This document shows, piece after piece, positions 7,766 to 15,808 of a stretch of DNA of 39,653 nt. The stretch lies in the NCBI RefSeq assembly GCF_904846285.1, contig NZ_CAJHAD010000024.1, positions 1 to 39,653 of the forward strand, given 5' to 3'. This DNA is from Psychrobacter immobilis (lineage in GTDB: Bacteria > Pseudomonadota > Gammaproteobacteria > Pseudomonadales > Moraxellaceae). The translations under genes were made by a program, and so were the position numbers. The notes under the pieces are model-generated. The model did not search any database, was not told the origin of the DNA, and worked only from the letters and a program-made list of their open reading frames with translations. Each line of letters starts with the position of its first letter. Within the stretch, counting starts at the first letter, position 1.

Positions 7766-9757
7766 CTAGTCGTTATATTGAGCCGTTTTATTAGACTCAT
7801 CATTCGCTTTGTTGGCATTATTGGCGTTATTGGTATTGTTGGCTTTGGTCATTATTTGATTGGCCATCATCGTATTGATAATGCCGCTCAACGTATCTGA
7901 CTTACCAGCGAGACCATCAATGGCTTTACCGATAGATAGCGACTTGGCAAAGTTATCGAAGAAGTGCGCTTCACCACCAACGATATCGATTTTGGCTTTT
8001 TGTAGCGCGACCGCCAAGACTTCAGCGTTCTCTTTGGCAATCTCTTTACCAGCTTCAATAGACGCCATGGCTTCTTGTAGCGCAGTTTCAAGCCCCATAC
8101 GGAACTCTTCGTGCTCGCGCGCTTCTTTGGTCATGCTACCCATGGCATTGAATTTCTCGACCAGACCATCGGCTTCGGCTTGGAAATGCGCACGGGTAAC
8201 TTCTGCTTTTGCCAGTCCAACTTCACGTTCCGCCTTGGCATCTGATTCACCACGAGCGGCGATAATCTCAGCATCAGCCATACCTTTTTCACGTTCTGAC
8301 TGTGCTTCTGCTTGTCCAGTGGCTTTAATGACATTAGCTTTGGCAATGCCTTCTTTTTCTAAAGATACTGACTTAGCTTCTTGAATGGCCGCTTCAGCAA
8401 AACCATGCGCAGACTCTTCAGCCTTGATACCTTCAGCCATTTTAATTTTGGCTTCCGATTCCTTGGCAGCTGCATCAAGATTGGCCGTCGCAAGCGTGGT
8501 AATCTCAACCGCTTTATGCTTAGCAGACAATTCTTCTGCTTCGGCTTTTTTGACTTGACGCACTTTGATTTCTTCGGCATCGGCTTCGGCGGCTAGGACG
8601 CGCGTTTGCTTAGAACGTTCGGCTGCACTAATTTCACGGACTTCTTTGATACGTTCTTCTTCTTGTGCAACCGTTTTATCTACCGCAATACGCTCACGTA
8701 TGACGTTCGCAATTTCTTTTTTCTCAAGCTCAATCGCGCGTTCGGCTTCGATACGTTGCAAATCGACTTCACGCTCACGCGAAACGATTTCTAAATCACG
8801 AGCGCGCGTGACTTTTTCTTCTTCAATGACGACAGCGCGTAGGCGATTCTGTCCGGCCACTTCAATTTCACGCTGCTGATTTTCACGCTGAATCGCTAAA
8901 TCTTGCTCAACCATGATAACGGCTGTCTCTGACTTTTTACGCTCTTCTTCTTCAATCTTGCGCGTTTCAGCCGTTTCACGGGCAATCACTGACGCGATTT
9001 CACGACGCTGTTTGGCTTCGGCATCGGCTTGTTGACGCTCTAGCTCAAGCATCGCCTCTTTGGTCTCGACGTTTTTCTTCTTAACAGCCAGCTCTTCGTC
9101 ACGCTCAAGCTCATTGGTAATGATGTTTTGGAAGGCCGTTAGCTGCGTAATCTTTTTGATACCTTCAGCATCTAAAATATTGCTTGAATCAAGTGACGCT
9201 TTTGGCGTTTGTTCTAAGTAATCAATCGCCACATCTTCTAAGACATAACCATTAAGATCATTACCTATTTCTTGGACGATACTGTCACGGAACTCGCTGC
9301 GATTTTCAAAGAGTTTGACGAAATCAATCTGCTTACCCACTGTTTTTAGTGCTTCTGAGAACTTAGCATTAAACAGCTCATTCACGGCAACTTTGTCTGA
9401 AGCTCTTTCAACCCCAACCGATTTGGCAACTTTAAGGACGTCTTCTTCTGTTTCATTAACACGCAAGTAAAACGCCACCGTGATATCAGCACGCATATTG
9501 TCGGCGCAAATCAACCCTTCTTTACCGCGTCTATCGACTTCTAAGGTGATAAGGGAGATTCTCATCAATTCTTTTTTATTGATGATTGGCCAAACAAAAC
9601 CGCCATCAAAACGCACGGCGATTTTACTCACGCCATTGATAATAAGTGCTTTGCCCTGCTCAACCTTAAAATAAAAGGCTTTGAGCATCAAAAGCGCTGC
9701 CATAATAAAAACAAACGCCAGCACCACAACCACGCCGACGATAATGAGTATATCCAT
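7766..9757 (-). CDS. yqiK: Flotillin / SPFH-domain membrane protein, YqiK-like
   Basis: An N-terminal hydrophobic anchor (about residues 3-27, rich in V, I, L and F) is followed by an SPFH/band-7 domain (about 28-200) containing GKALIINGVSKIAVRFDGGFVWP and a well-conserved R.SLITLEVDRRGKEG segment. Then comes a very long Ala/Glu/Lys coiled coil (about 200-560) with repeated AEA/EAEI patterns. The C-terminal tail is Asn-rich (NNTNNANNANKAN). This is the flotillin/YqiK layout: inner-membrane scaffolds that assemble into microdomains. AAAGGA abuts the first ATG (9763) but lies six bases before a second in-frame ATG, so 9757 is the preferred start. The YqiJ-like gene is 143 bases upstream on the same strand, the usual yqiJ-yqiK pairing. 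What the scaffold organises here is unknown; the neighbouring giant ATPase is a candidate client. Confidence 0.92.
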   Translation of the reverse strand: MDILIIVGVVVVLAFVFIMAALLMLKAFYFKVEQGKALIINGVSKIAVRFDGGFVWPIINKKELMRISLITLEVDRRGKEGLICADNMRADITVAFYLRVNETEEDVLKVAKSVGVERASDKVAVNELFNAKFSEALKTVGKQIDFVKLFENRSEFRDSIVQEIGNDLNGYVLEDVAIDYLEQTPKASLDSSNILDAEGIKKITQLTAFQNIITNELERDEELAVKKKNVETKEAMLELERQQADAEAKQRREIASVIARETAETRKIEEEERKKSETAVIMVEQDLAIQRENQQREIEVAGQNRLRAVVIEEEKVTRARDLEIVSREREVDLQRIEAERAIELEKKEIANVIRERIAVDKTVAQEEERIKEVREISAAERSKQTRVLAAEADAEEIKVRQVKKAEAEELSAKHKAVEITTLATANLDAAAKESEAKIKMAEGIKAEESAHGFAEAAIQEAKSVSLEKEGIAKANVIKATGQAEAQSEREKGMADAEIIAARGESDAKAEREVGLAKAEVTRAHFQAEADGLVEKFNAMGSMTKEAREHEEFRMGLETALQEAMASIEAGKEIAKENAEVLAVALQKAKIDIVGGEAHFFDNFAKSLSIGKAIDGLAGKSDTLSGIINTMMANQIMTKANNTNNANNANKANDESNKTAQYND

Positions 9758-9900
9758 ATTCATTCCTTTAATTAAAACATTGCAACCAAATTTAAAACGG
9801 TTAACACCATACTTAAAACCAAACTATTAGCTATCTCTACATCGCCAATCAGCCAACTTATAAAGCTAATGTATAAAGATTATTTATTTCAATTTTAAAA

Positions 9901-10572
9901 TTATTTATAGTGGCGGTTTATGGCGATTTTTTTTACAGGAGCGACTCGGTAGGTGTTGGCTTCTTCTAAATACTCTACCAACATCACTCTATCGCCCTGT
10001 CTTAGCAAATCATCCTTGATATCTGAACGAATTTTGAGTATCAAGCCTGCGCCGCCATCATTTAATTCTGCTTCACCATGTTTTTCAGTCACACTCAGGG
10101 TACGTACCACGGCGATTTTACCGATATTACTAGACGCGTTACGTTTGGGTATTTTGGCGATATTTTTGCGGATGGGTGCAATGATCATACCTGTCAGCCA
10201 CATGGATACGACCAATACAAAAATGAGCGCCCCAGTGCCAAATAGGTAATACAAAAGACCAGAGTCAAAATATTGATGTAAAAAGCTCGTATATAAGTAG
10301 CTTAATAGCCAGCCGATTAAGCTGATTAAGCTTAGTATGATGATGAGTGGCACACCATAAAGACCAAATTTGAGCATGAGACCGGTAAAAAAACCCGTCG
10401 ATGATAAGGTAGAAACATCACCATCTGGCTCACCAAGGTCTACGCTATCCATATCTACCATGCCGAGTAAAGACACCAGCCAATATAGAGTCACGAACAT
10501 GACAAGCCCCGTAAAAATAATCGTGGGGTACAAACTGATTTTAGTGATAAAAACTAAAAAAGACTCTTGCAT
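9901..10572 (-). CDS. yqiJ: YqiJ-like OB-fold inner-membrane protein (DUF1449)
   Basis: The 223-residue protein has three membrane segments, at about 13-37, 68-95 and 106-132. A basic stretch (PIRKNIAKIPKR) is followed by a soluble C-terminal domain at about 148-213 of the NfeD/OB-fold kind (GKIAVVRTLSV...GEAEL...GAGLILKIRSD...GDRVMLVEYLEEANTYRV). NfeD-like OB-fold proteins are typical genetic and physical partners of flotillins, and the gene lies directly upstream of the flotillin gene on the same strand. AAGGAGAG about nine bases before the ATG supports the start. It probably sits in the inner membrane with its OB domain in the cytoplasm and assists flotillin assembly; the partnership is inferred from gene context. 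Confidence 0.85.
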   Translation of the reverse strand: MQESFLVFITKISLYPTIIFTGLVMFVTLYWLVSLLGMVDMDSVDLGEPDGDVSTLSSTGFFTGLMLKFGLYGVPLIIILSLISLIGWLLSYLYTSFLHQYFDSGLLYYLFGTGALIFVLVVSMWLTGMIIAPIRKNIAKIPKRNASSNIGKIAVVRTLSVTEKHGEAELNDGGAGLILKIRSDIKDDLLRQGDRVMLVEYLEEANTYRVAPVKKIAINRHYK

Positions 10573-10914
10573 TAACCGCTCTCTCCTTTTGCTTGCCTAA
10601 TCCAACATTTTGATGACTCGGTTATACAATTTGTTATTATATGACTGAAATTTACTCGACGTTTCTTTACTGAGATTTGCTTTATTTAGATTTATTCTTT
10701 CAGCTTTGGTCTTCGCCTTTGCTCCAAAAACTTTGTTCCAAAAAATTTGCTTGTTGTACTTTAAATACTAAGAAGGTATTGCCATACAATCATTGGCTCT
10801 AAGGAATTTAACCTACGACTATGCCACCTCTAAATTGCAGGCTATTTAATCAACTTATGTTTCTTTGATAGTGATTATATATACATTCCATTACATAGTA
10901 CATAGGTTTTGCTC
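10573..10914. other. 342-base intergenic stretch upstream of yqiJ-like gene
   Basis: No gene is seen on either strand. The minus strand holds a TATAAT (complement of 10637-10642) about 65 bases before the YqiJ-like start, a possible -10 box, but no convincing -35 hexamer accompanies it. The half nearest the TolB-like gene has no clear terminator for the minus-strand transcript that ends at 10915. Confidence 0.4.
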
Positions 10915-11916
10915 TTACCGACCCCAAATGGGTGAGCGCACGACTCCGCCTGTTTTACTGCTAATCGCGTAGCTTGAATTGCCTACTAAAGAATGAATCA
11001 CTAAGCTGCCACCATTTTGACCGTTCACTTGCGAAAGCTTTGTGGGATAGACGGCGTACTGTGCAGAAGGCGACAGACGCGCGGGCTCATCGAGTCCTGT
11101 CTCTGCCAGATTAATCACCTGTTTTGTAGCAAGTGTCATCACCGCCGCCTTGCGACCATTAAGATACGCCAAATACTGACCATCTAAGCTCAGTTGCGGA
11201 CTGGCCGCATAGCCTGCGGTCGGTATCAGCGCAGCATTGCCAGTGGCAAAGTTATAGTGATAAATACTTGGGCGACCAGCGCGGACTTTATCGCTGGTAT
11301 AAACAAAGCTTTGCCCGTCGCTGGTGTAGCTTGGCTGCACTTCCGTGCTCGGTAGCGTGGTAAGCTGCTTGGTATGACCGTCACTTAAGCGCATCTCATA
11401 GATATCAGCATTACCGCCGACGGTTGAGCTATAAAGCAGTTTTTGCCCATCAGGAGAAAATGACGCTGATAAATTACTGCCCTCGGTATTGACGATTAGA
11501 TTTTGCGTGTTGCTTTTGCGGTCATAAATATAAATTTTGGGATGCTGGCGCGCGGCTTGTTTACTATAGACGAGCATTTGACCATTGGCAGACCATGCCG
11601 GCGCATAAATATAACCATTGAGTTGATCAATCAATTGGCGGTCGCTACCATCAGGACGAATGCTATAAAGCGTCGATATCTTTGCAGCGCCAAACCCTTG
11701 CTCCTCGACATAAGCAATGTGCCCTTGCCGATCTATCACTGGCATACGCGCCGTCAGCGGATTACTCGCACTCATCTCAAAAAGTGTTTTAGTCGCTTTA
11801 GGCATTGTGCTCGGCAACGTCTGACAGCCCGTTAACAGACTAAAAGCCGTTATCGCCGTGACACTATTTATCATGCGTATATCGACAGATGACTTTGATA
11901 CAAAGGTTTTTAACAT
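10915..11916 (-). CDS. TolB-like PD40 beta-propeller lipoprotein
   Basis: The 333-residue protein has an N-terminal signal with a lipobox-like LLTG-C at Cys31, suggesting a lipid-anchored envelope protein. The rest consists of repeated PD40/TolB-type propeller blades: SIRPDGSDRQ, APAWSANGQMLVYS, ASFSPDGQKLLYSS..GGNADIYEM, QPSYTSDGQSFVYTSD..GRPSIY and SPQLSLDGQYLAYLNG. It is shorter than TolB (about 430 residues), lacks TolB's N-terminal domain, and is not beside tolQRA-pal, so it is a TolB-like protein rather than TolB itself. An internal ATG (Met15) would give a signal peptide without positive residues, so the longer start, with Lys3, Lys8 and Arg14 before the hydrophobic core, is preferred. 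No partner is obvious; the role is unknown. Confidence 0.8.
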   Translation of the reverse strand: MLKTFVSKSSVDIRMINSVTAITAFSLLTGCQTLPSTMPKATKTLFEMSASNPLTARMPVIDRQGHIAYVEEQGFGAAKISTLYSIRPDGSDRQLIDQLNGYIYAPAWSANGQMLVYSKQAARQHPKIYIYDRKSNTQNLIVNTEGSNLSASFSPDGQKLLYSSTVGGNADIYEMRLSDGHTKQLTTLPSTEVQPSYTSDGQSFVYTSDKVRAGRPSIYHYNFATGNAALIPTAGYAASPQLSLDGQYLAYLNGRKAAVMTLATKQVINLAETGLDEPARLSPSAQYAVYPTKLSQVNGQNGGSLVIHSLVGNSSYAISSKTGGVVRSPIWGR

Positions 11917-12067
11917 AAGATGACGTCCAATAAAGCGTTGATTATTGCGGGCTGAGAATTTCGATAAAAAAGGTTAAAATTAATAGTATAAAAAACATCA
12001 TAGCAATCTGACTATTTTGCCTCAGTAGCCAATGACAGTGTAGCTTAAAGCGTCACAAATTTTAGAT

Positions 12068-12098
12068 AAAAAAATGCCTCACTGATTAGTGAGGCATT
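12068..12098 (-). terminator. Intrinsic terminator after the META-domain gene
   Basis: AATGCCTCACT (12073-12083) and AGTGAGGCATT (12088-12098) form a perfect 11-bp stem with a GATT loop. On the minus strand it runs into TTTTTT, 72 bases after the META-domain stop codon. Confidence 0.85.
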
Positions 12099-12169
12099 AT
12101 TTATATTAGAATTTAAACACTTATATTTAATAGTTATCTATTAAATAAATCAATTATTTAAAGACTACT

Positions 12170-12664
12170 TTATTTAGAAACAGCTTTAAAATGAGCAACT
12201 TGATTACTATTGGTAATGGTCAAAATAGGCGTGTTATTCGCATTATTGTTGATGCTGTATTTCCCTTGTACCGTTGCCATTGTAGCCGTATCAAAACTGG
12301 CTTGTGGCTCAGGGCATGCCATCATCGTTGACATCACATTACCTAATACAACATTGCCATTCACCACGCTATAACTAGCGCCCATGTTATTACAAGTATT
12401 AGCAAAAGTTACACGGTTGGTCGTACCGTCTTTAAAGAATTTTAGCGTTAATGGTTTGCTTGGATCAAAGAATAATTGGCTGACTTTGTCCCCATTGGTA
12501 CGCTTAGCATCGACAAGCTGCCAGTTATACGCTTGTAGCGCATCAACGGTAATTGGTTGCGTCACAGGTGCAGTGACACTAGGGGTAGTGGTTTGGCAAC
12601 CTGCTGCAGCAAGTGTACCAACAGCAAGGGTGGCAGCCATCATCATTTTAGTCATGTTTTTCAT
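12170..12664 (-). CDS. META-domain (HslJ-like) lipoprotein
   Basis: From the chosen start the protein is 164 residues. It has a Lys-containing N-terminus, a hydrophobic core and a lipobox TLAAAG-C (Cys23), so it is probably an outer-membrane or periplasmic lipoprotein. The mature part is a META/HslJ-type domain: YNWQLVDAKRTNG near the start, PLTLKFFKDG.TNRVTFANTCNNMGASYSV in the middle, and VMSTMMACPEPQ with the conserved Cys. The two cysteines (FANTCN and MMACPE) fit the pair usually conserved in this family. The start was set at 12664 because AGGAG lies five bases upstream; a longer frame adds seven unsupported residues. HslJ of Escherichia coli is linked to novobiocin resistance and heat shock; no such role can be read from this sequence. 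Confidence 0.85.
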   Translation of the reverse strand: MKNMTKMMMAATLAVGTLAAAGCQTTTPSVTAPVTQPITVDALQAYNWQLVDAKRTNGDKVSQLFFDPSKPLTLKFFKDGTTNRVTFANTCNNMGASYSVVNGNVVLGNVMSTMMACPEPQASFDTATMATVQGKYSINNNANNTPILTITNSNQVAHFKAVSK

Positions 12665-12742
12665 ATAAACTCCTAGAGGTTTCAAGTATAAAAGTGCAAA
12701 GGTAAAAAATATTGTTTTTTATCATATTAAGCAGCATTTGCT

Positions 12743-12784
12743 CAGGTTAATGTGTCCTGATTAATGCGCTCTGATTAATATGTT
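12743..12784. repeat. Three tandem 14-bp repeats upstream of the META-domain gene
   Basis: CAGGTTAATGTGTC, CTGATTAATGCGCT and CTGATTAATATGTT follow each other without gaps. The core is CTGATTAATG in an exact 14-base period. The array lies about 80-120 bases upstream of the META-domain start, in the promoter zone. It may be a multi-site operator or a slippage-prone tract. The rest of the 377-base gap up to the foldase gene (12785-13041) shows no gene. Confidence 0.45.
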
Positions 12785-13041
12785 TTATCATTAGTCTAAA
12801 CAATGCGGTTATTATGCCCATTTTTCATAAGCCTGTCATGATAGATTGAGTACCAATTACCGCTATATTTGTTCTACTTTATAGCTTTTTTGCTAACACA
12901 CCTTGTTACAATTATTATTCCCTGCTAGCACTTTAGCTAAAAAAACTATTTAGACCGTCGATACTTTAGACCTTTGATATTTCGATTTCACCCTTAATTG
13001 CTCTTTTTATATACCTAAAAGGTCGTAAGTTTTTATAGAAT

Positions 13042-14148
13042 TTAATTGGGGCTTGCCGTCTTTTCTTGTTGCAAAGCCGCATAGCCTGCTAAGCGTTTGC
13101 GTTCCGTCTCATTAAATAATTGCTGCTCCATTTGAGTGATTTGGGTTTTCGCTTGGGCCTTATCGGCATTTTGACTTAACAGCTGCTGTTTTTGGGCTTG
13201 ATACTGCTTAAAACGCTGATCAAAATTAGCATCTTGCTGATCGACTTGGGCAAGCCTTGCTGCTGCTGGCGCGCCAACCAATTCACGTCGCATACTGTAT
13301 AATTCTTCAGCCGTCGCGCCCTTAGCTTGCATCTGTTCGGTACGACTGATTAACTCATCTAAATTTGCCTGCTGAGCGATATTGGCTTTGGTCGCATTAT
13401 CAGGCATACGGCTAATATAATCCTGTCTAGCCGCTTCTCTTTGCGCATCAGACATCTGCTTATCTTGATTGATTTTCACCATCGCAAGACTATAGTCATC
13501 ATACTCATCCTCTGCACCAAAAAAGGCTTTAATGGTTTCTTTAGAAAAGTGCTGCTGGCGCAATTTGGCGACATCTTGCTGCTGCTGTGTCACTACATTT
13601 AAATCTAGCTCACCATTTTTTGTTGCTTGTAATTGCAGGTTGCCATAACGGCTTTCTATAGCAGGAATCGCTTTAAGATAAGCCACATATTGGTCAAATA
13701 TCGTCACCGCTTGGCTAGCGGCAGGCTCTGGCGTATGACTGCGGATATAACTCTCCACCCGCGCATATATGACCGCTTCATCCTCTTCACCTAGCGCCGA
13801 TAAGAAATAATCAAATAAGCGCCGTAGCCCTTCGGTGACGACCAACTGTTTATTTTCATCAATGATAATCTCACCATCGACATCCGTTCCTTGCAAGGAG
13901 CGCGGTAGATTCTCAAGGCCTGTCGTAAATTGAGAAGCGTATTGCTTAGATAATGCGCCAACGTCATTATTAACATTCTCATCATTTATCGAGCTGGCAT
14001 TAGCTTGGCTATTCAGCGCCGTAGAATCTGCTTGAGAAGAAGGTTTACGAGTATTATCAGGTTTAAACCACCAAATAATCGCAACGACTAAAACGATTAT
14101 CACGGCGATAATAACGAGCAAAAATGGCGAACGGCGATTATTTGACAT
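13042..14148 (-). CDS. lifO: Lipase-specific foldase (lipase chaperone)
   Basis: The 368-residue protein has one N-terminal membrane anchor (about 8-28), a variable Ala/Ser/Asn-rich linker to about residue 65, and a helical periplasmic domain. The conserved segment LPRSLQGTDVDG (81-92) and the Lif signature RRLFDYFLSALGE (109-121) are intact. The remainder is helix-rich and Gln-rich, as in steric lipase chaperones that wrap around the lipase. These proteins stay in the inner membrane and fold the secreted lipase in the periplasm before type II export. The gene lies 172 bases downstream of the lipase gene, the usual lipase-foldase order. A terminator between the two suggests that less foldase than lipase is made. 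Symbol varies in the literature (lif, lifO, lipB, limA). Confidence 0.92.
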   Translation of the reverse strand: MSNNRRSPFLLVIIAVIIVLVVAIIWWFKPDNTRKPSSQADSTALNSQANASSINDENVNNDVGALSKQYASQFTTGLENLPRSLQGTDVDGEIIIDENKQLVVTEGLRRLFDYFLSALGEEDEAVIYARVESYIRSHTPEPAASQAVTIFDQYVAYLKAIPAIESRYGNLQLQATKNGELDLNVVTQQQQDVAKLRQQHFSKETIKAFFGAEDEYDDYSLAMVKINQDKQMSDAQREAARQDYISRMPDNATKANIAQQANLDELISRTEQMQAKGATAEELYSMRRELVGAPAAARLAQVDQQDANFDQRFKQYQAQKQQLLSQNADKAQAKTQITQMEQQLFNETERKRLAGYAALQQEKTASPN

Positions 14149-14214
14149 AGCGACAATATCTTATTTAATGAATCGATGTAATAGGAAGTTACTATCTATA
14201 AAATGGGACAAAAT

Positions 14215-14243
14215 AAAAGGGCCAGTTAAGTAGTGACCCTTTT
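14215..14243 (-). terminator. Intrinsic terminator/attenuator between lipase and foldase genes
   Basis: AAAAGGGCCA (14215-14224) pairs with TGACCCTTTT (14234-14243) through about ten base pairs with one wobble, and on the minus strand the stem flows into TTTTATTTTG. It lies 78 bases after the lipase stop codon and 67 bases before the foldase start, so it should limit read-through. Confidence 0.65.
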
Positions 14244-14320
14244 AGGTAAAAGCAGTTAATTTGCTAATTTATATTCAAATCCCAACCACTAGATTTAGAA
14301 GCTAGCTTTTTAAATTGGCT

Positions 14321-15391
14321 TTATAAATTGGCATTTTTTAAACGGTTCACCTGATCGCGATAGACAGTTTTCGGGTTAGGTTGTCCCCATGCAACTAAGC
14401 CTAATAGTTGATTGACCGAATCCATATGATTCATTTTGTAATCATCGCGGATGACATAACCTAGGCGGCTCGAGCAAGCGGAAACCAACCCATCATTTGG
14501 GTCATTTTTAAACACTTGTGATGTCGCTAATAGCACATAATCTATAGGGTCTAAGACATTGGTCACTTGACCAACACCACTGAATGAATAGTAGTTGATG
14601 CCGTTTACTTTAGTGTCTTTTGGTTGTCCACAATAGCTTAATGGCATGGCAGCAGGGAACTCACGGTTAAAGTCGACCATATAGTCAGTCGTTAGCGCCG
14701 TAACTGCACCAAATCCGTCTTGTTCTTGCAGCTTATCGATAGGGATACCAGCGTTCAAATCCATGAAGTTACCTAAGAAGCCAAACAAGCTAAGCGCGGC
14801 TTTGGTGGCGGTATTATACTCGCCATTGACTCTATCATTATCAATCTGCTCAACCACCCAGTCCGCTAATGCCGCCCCTTGCTCTGGACTGGAAACCGCC
14901 GTCACTGACGCCACGTATTTTGGCTCAACGGCAGCGACATAACGAATATCATGGCCGCCATGACTATGACCAATTAAATTCACCTTGGGGCTACCAGAAA
15001 TCGCACTAATGGTTTTTACTTGTTGTAGTAGCTGCTCACCGCGCACCCGACTGTCATTAAAAGAAGAGGTTTTGGTAGCATAGACTTTTGAGCCGCTGCT
15101 CATGAGGGTTTGCGGGATACCATAAAAGTAGTCGACACCAAGTAGCTTGGTAAAGCCGACCAGACCATGAGTCATGACAATGGGATATTTGGTATCGGTA
15201 TGGTTTGAGGTGAAATATTTGCTATCGACCATCTTACAGCCCGTGGCATTGGCACAGTTATAATACTGTCCAGCTGCTTGAGCAGAAGTGGTTTGCAATG
15301 TCATCATCAGGACACCGGCAGTAATAGCACCCAGTGAGGGTAAAAGTGCGCTAGGCGTTAAAGCGGCGCGAAAACGGTTTTTGAGAGTCAT
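14321..15391 (-). CDS. lipA: Secreted triacylglycerol lipase (family I, foldase-dependent)
   Basis: The 356-residue precursor has a signal peptide ending near residue 39 (TSAQA). The mature enzyme shows the HGL oxyanion segment (75-77), the nucleophile elbow GHSHGG with Ser143, the catalytic Asp in NDPNDGLVS (Asp300) and the catalytic His in NHMD (His322). Asp324 and nearby acidic residues fit the calcium site of this family. Cys254 and Cys306 are placed to form the single disulfide seen in subfamily I.1/I.2 lipases. It would hydrolyse long-chain triacylglycerols outside the cell after type II secretion. The foldase gene follows on the same strand, supporting the assignment. AAGGA seven bases before the ATG supports the start. 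An extra cysteine pair (Cys46, Cys52) lies near the mature N-terminus. Confidence 0.95.
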   Translation of the reverse strand: MTLKNRFRAALTPSALLPSLGAITAGVLMMTLQTTSAQAAGQYYNCANATGCKMVDSKYFTSNHTDTKYPIVMTHGLVGFTKLLGVDYFYGIPQTLMSSGSKVYATKTSSFNDSRVRGEQLLQQVKTISAISGSPKVNLIGHSHGGHDIRYVAAVEPKYVASVTAVSSPEQGAALADWVVEQIDNDRVNGEYNTATKAALSLFGFLGNFMDLNAGIPIDKLQEQDGFGAVTALTTDYMVDFNREFPAAMPLSYCGQPKDTKVNGINYYSFSGVGQVTNVLDPIDYVLLATSQVFKNDPNDGLVSACSSRLGYVIRDDYKMNHMDSVNQLLGLVAWGQPNPKTVYRDQVNRLKNANL

Positions 15392-15516
15392 AACAACGTC
15401 CTTGTTATTTTGAGAGTTATTGTGAAGAAAGAGAGTGTAAATGGCTTGCTTGATGTTAATGGCACCAGTGTCATGTCACTATTTTCATATCACCAGTTTC
15501 ATGGCATAGATTTTAT

Positions 15517-15552
15517 AGCGCTTAACTATTGCATCCTGCATTAAGCGCTTAA
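15517..15552. promoter_or_regulatory. Repeated palindromic site in the lipase/map divergent region
   Basis: A perfect 12-bp palindrome TTAAGCGCTTAA lies at 15541-15552, and a second AGCGCTTAA lies at 15517-15525, 27 bases away in direct orientation. The left copy also pairs with the right one as an inverted repeat (AGCGCTTAA/TTAAGCGCT). Two matching sites about two and a half helical turns apart, 126-161 bases upstream of the lipase start, look like an operator. The regulator is unknown. Apart from this and the map promoter, the 417-base gap (15392-15808) shows no gene. Confidence 0.4.
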
Positions 15553-15765
15553 TTCCTACCAATTTATTTAGCAAACAAAATTACAATACTTATATATCCT
15601 GCAACATTCAACTGCTTTTTTGCTTATAAACGCTATTATAATGACTCTATAGTCACGTATATGCATATAAATAAGCTGAGACGATTGGTATCAATATATT
15701 ACAAGGATTTTAAAAAATGCCTACAAAGTTGCTAAGTGTTAGCAAAACAGTGCCTACTACATTTA

Positions 15766-15774
15766 TGGTATAAT
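15766..15774 (+). promoter_or_regulatory. Extended -10 promoter of map
   Basis: TGGTATAAT at 15766-15774 contains a consensus TATAAT preceded by TG one base upstream, an extended -10 element that can work without a good -35. Transcription would begin about 15781, leaving a leader of roughly 28 bases before the map start. Confidence 0.5.
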
Positions 15775-15808
15775 TGACAACCTAAATTCTATAACTATAA
15801 GTACGACC

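Noticed and set aside
7860..8879. Several long plus-strand frames opposite the flotillin gene
   Set aside because: They arise from the Ala/Glu/Lys-rich coiled-coil codons read in reverse (Ser/Ala/Phe-rich products) and have no ribosome sites.
10915..11916. True TolB of the Tol-Pal system
   Set aside because: Only the propeller part is present, it has a lipobox, and no tolQRA or pal gene is adjacent.
12743..12784. CRISPR array
   Set aside because: The repeats are 14 bases with no spacers and no cas genes are present anywhere in the window.
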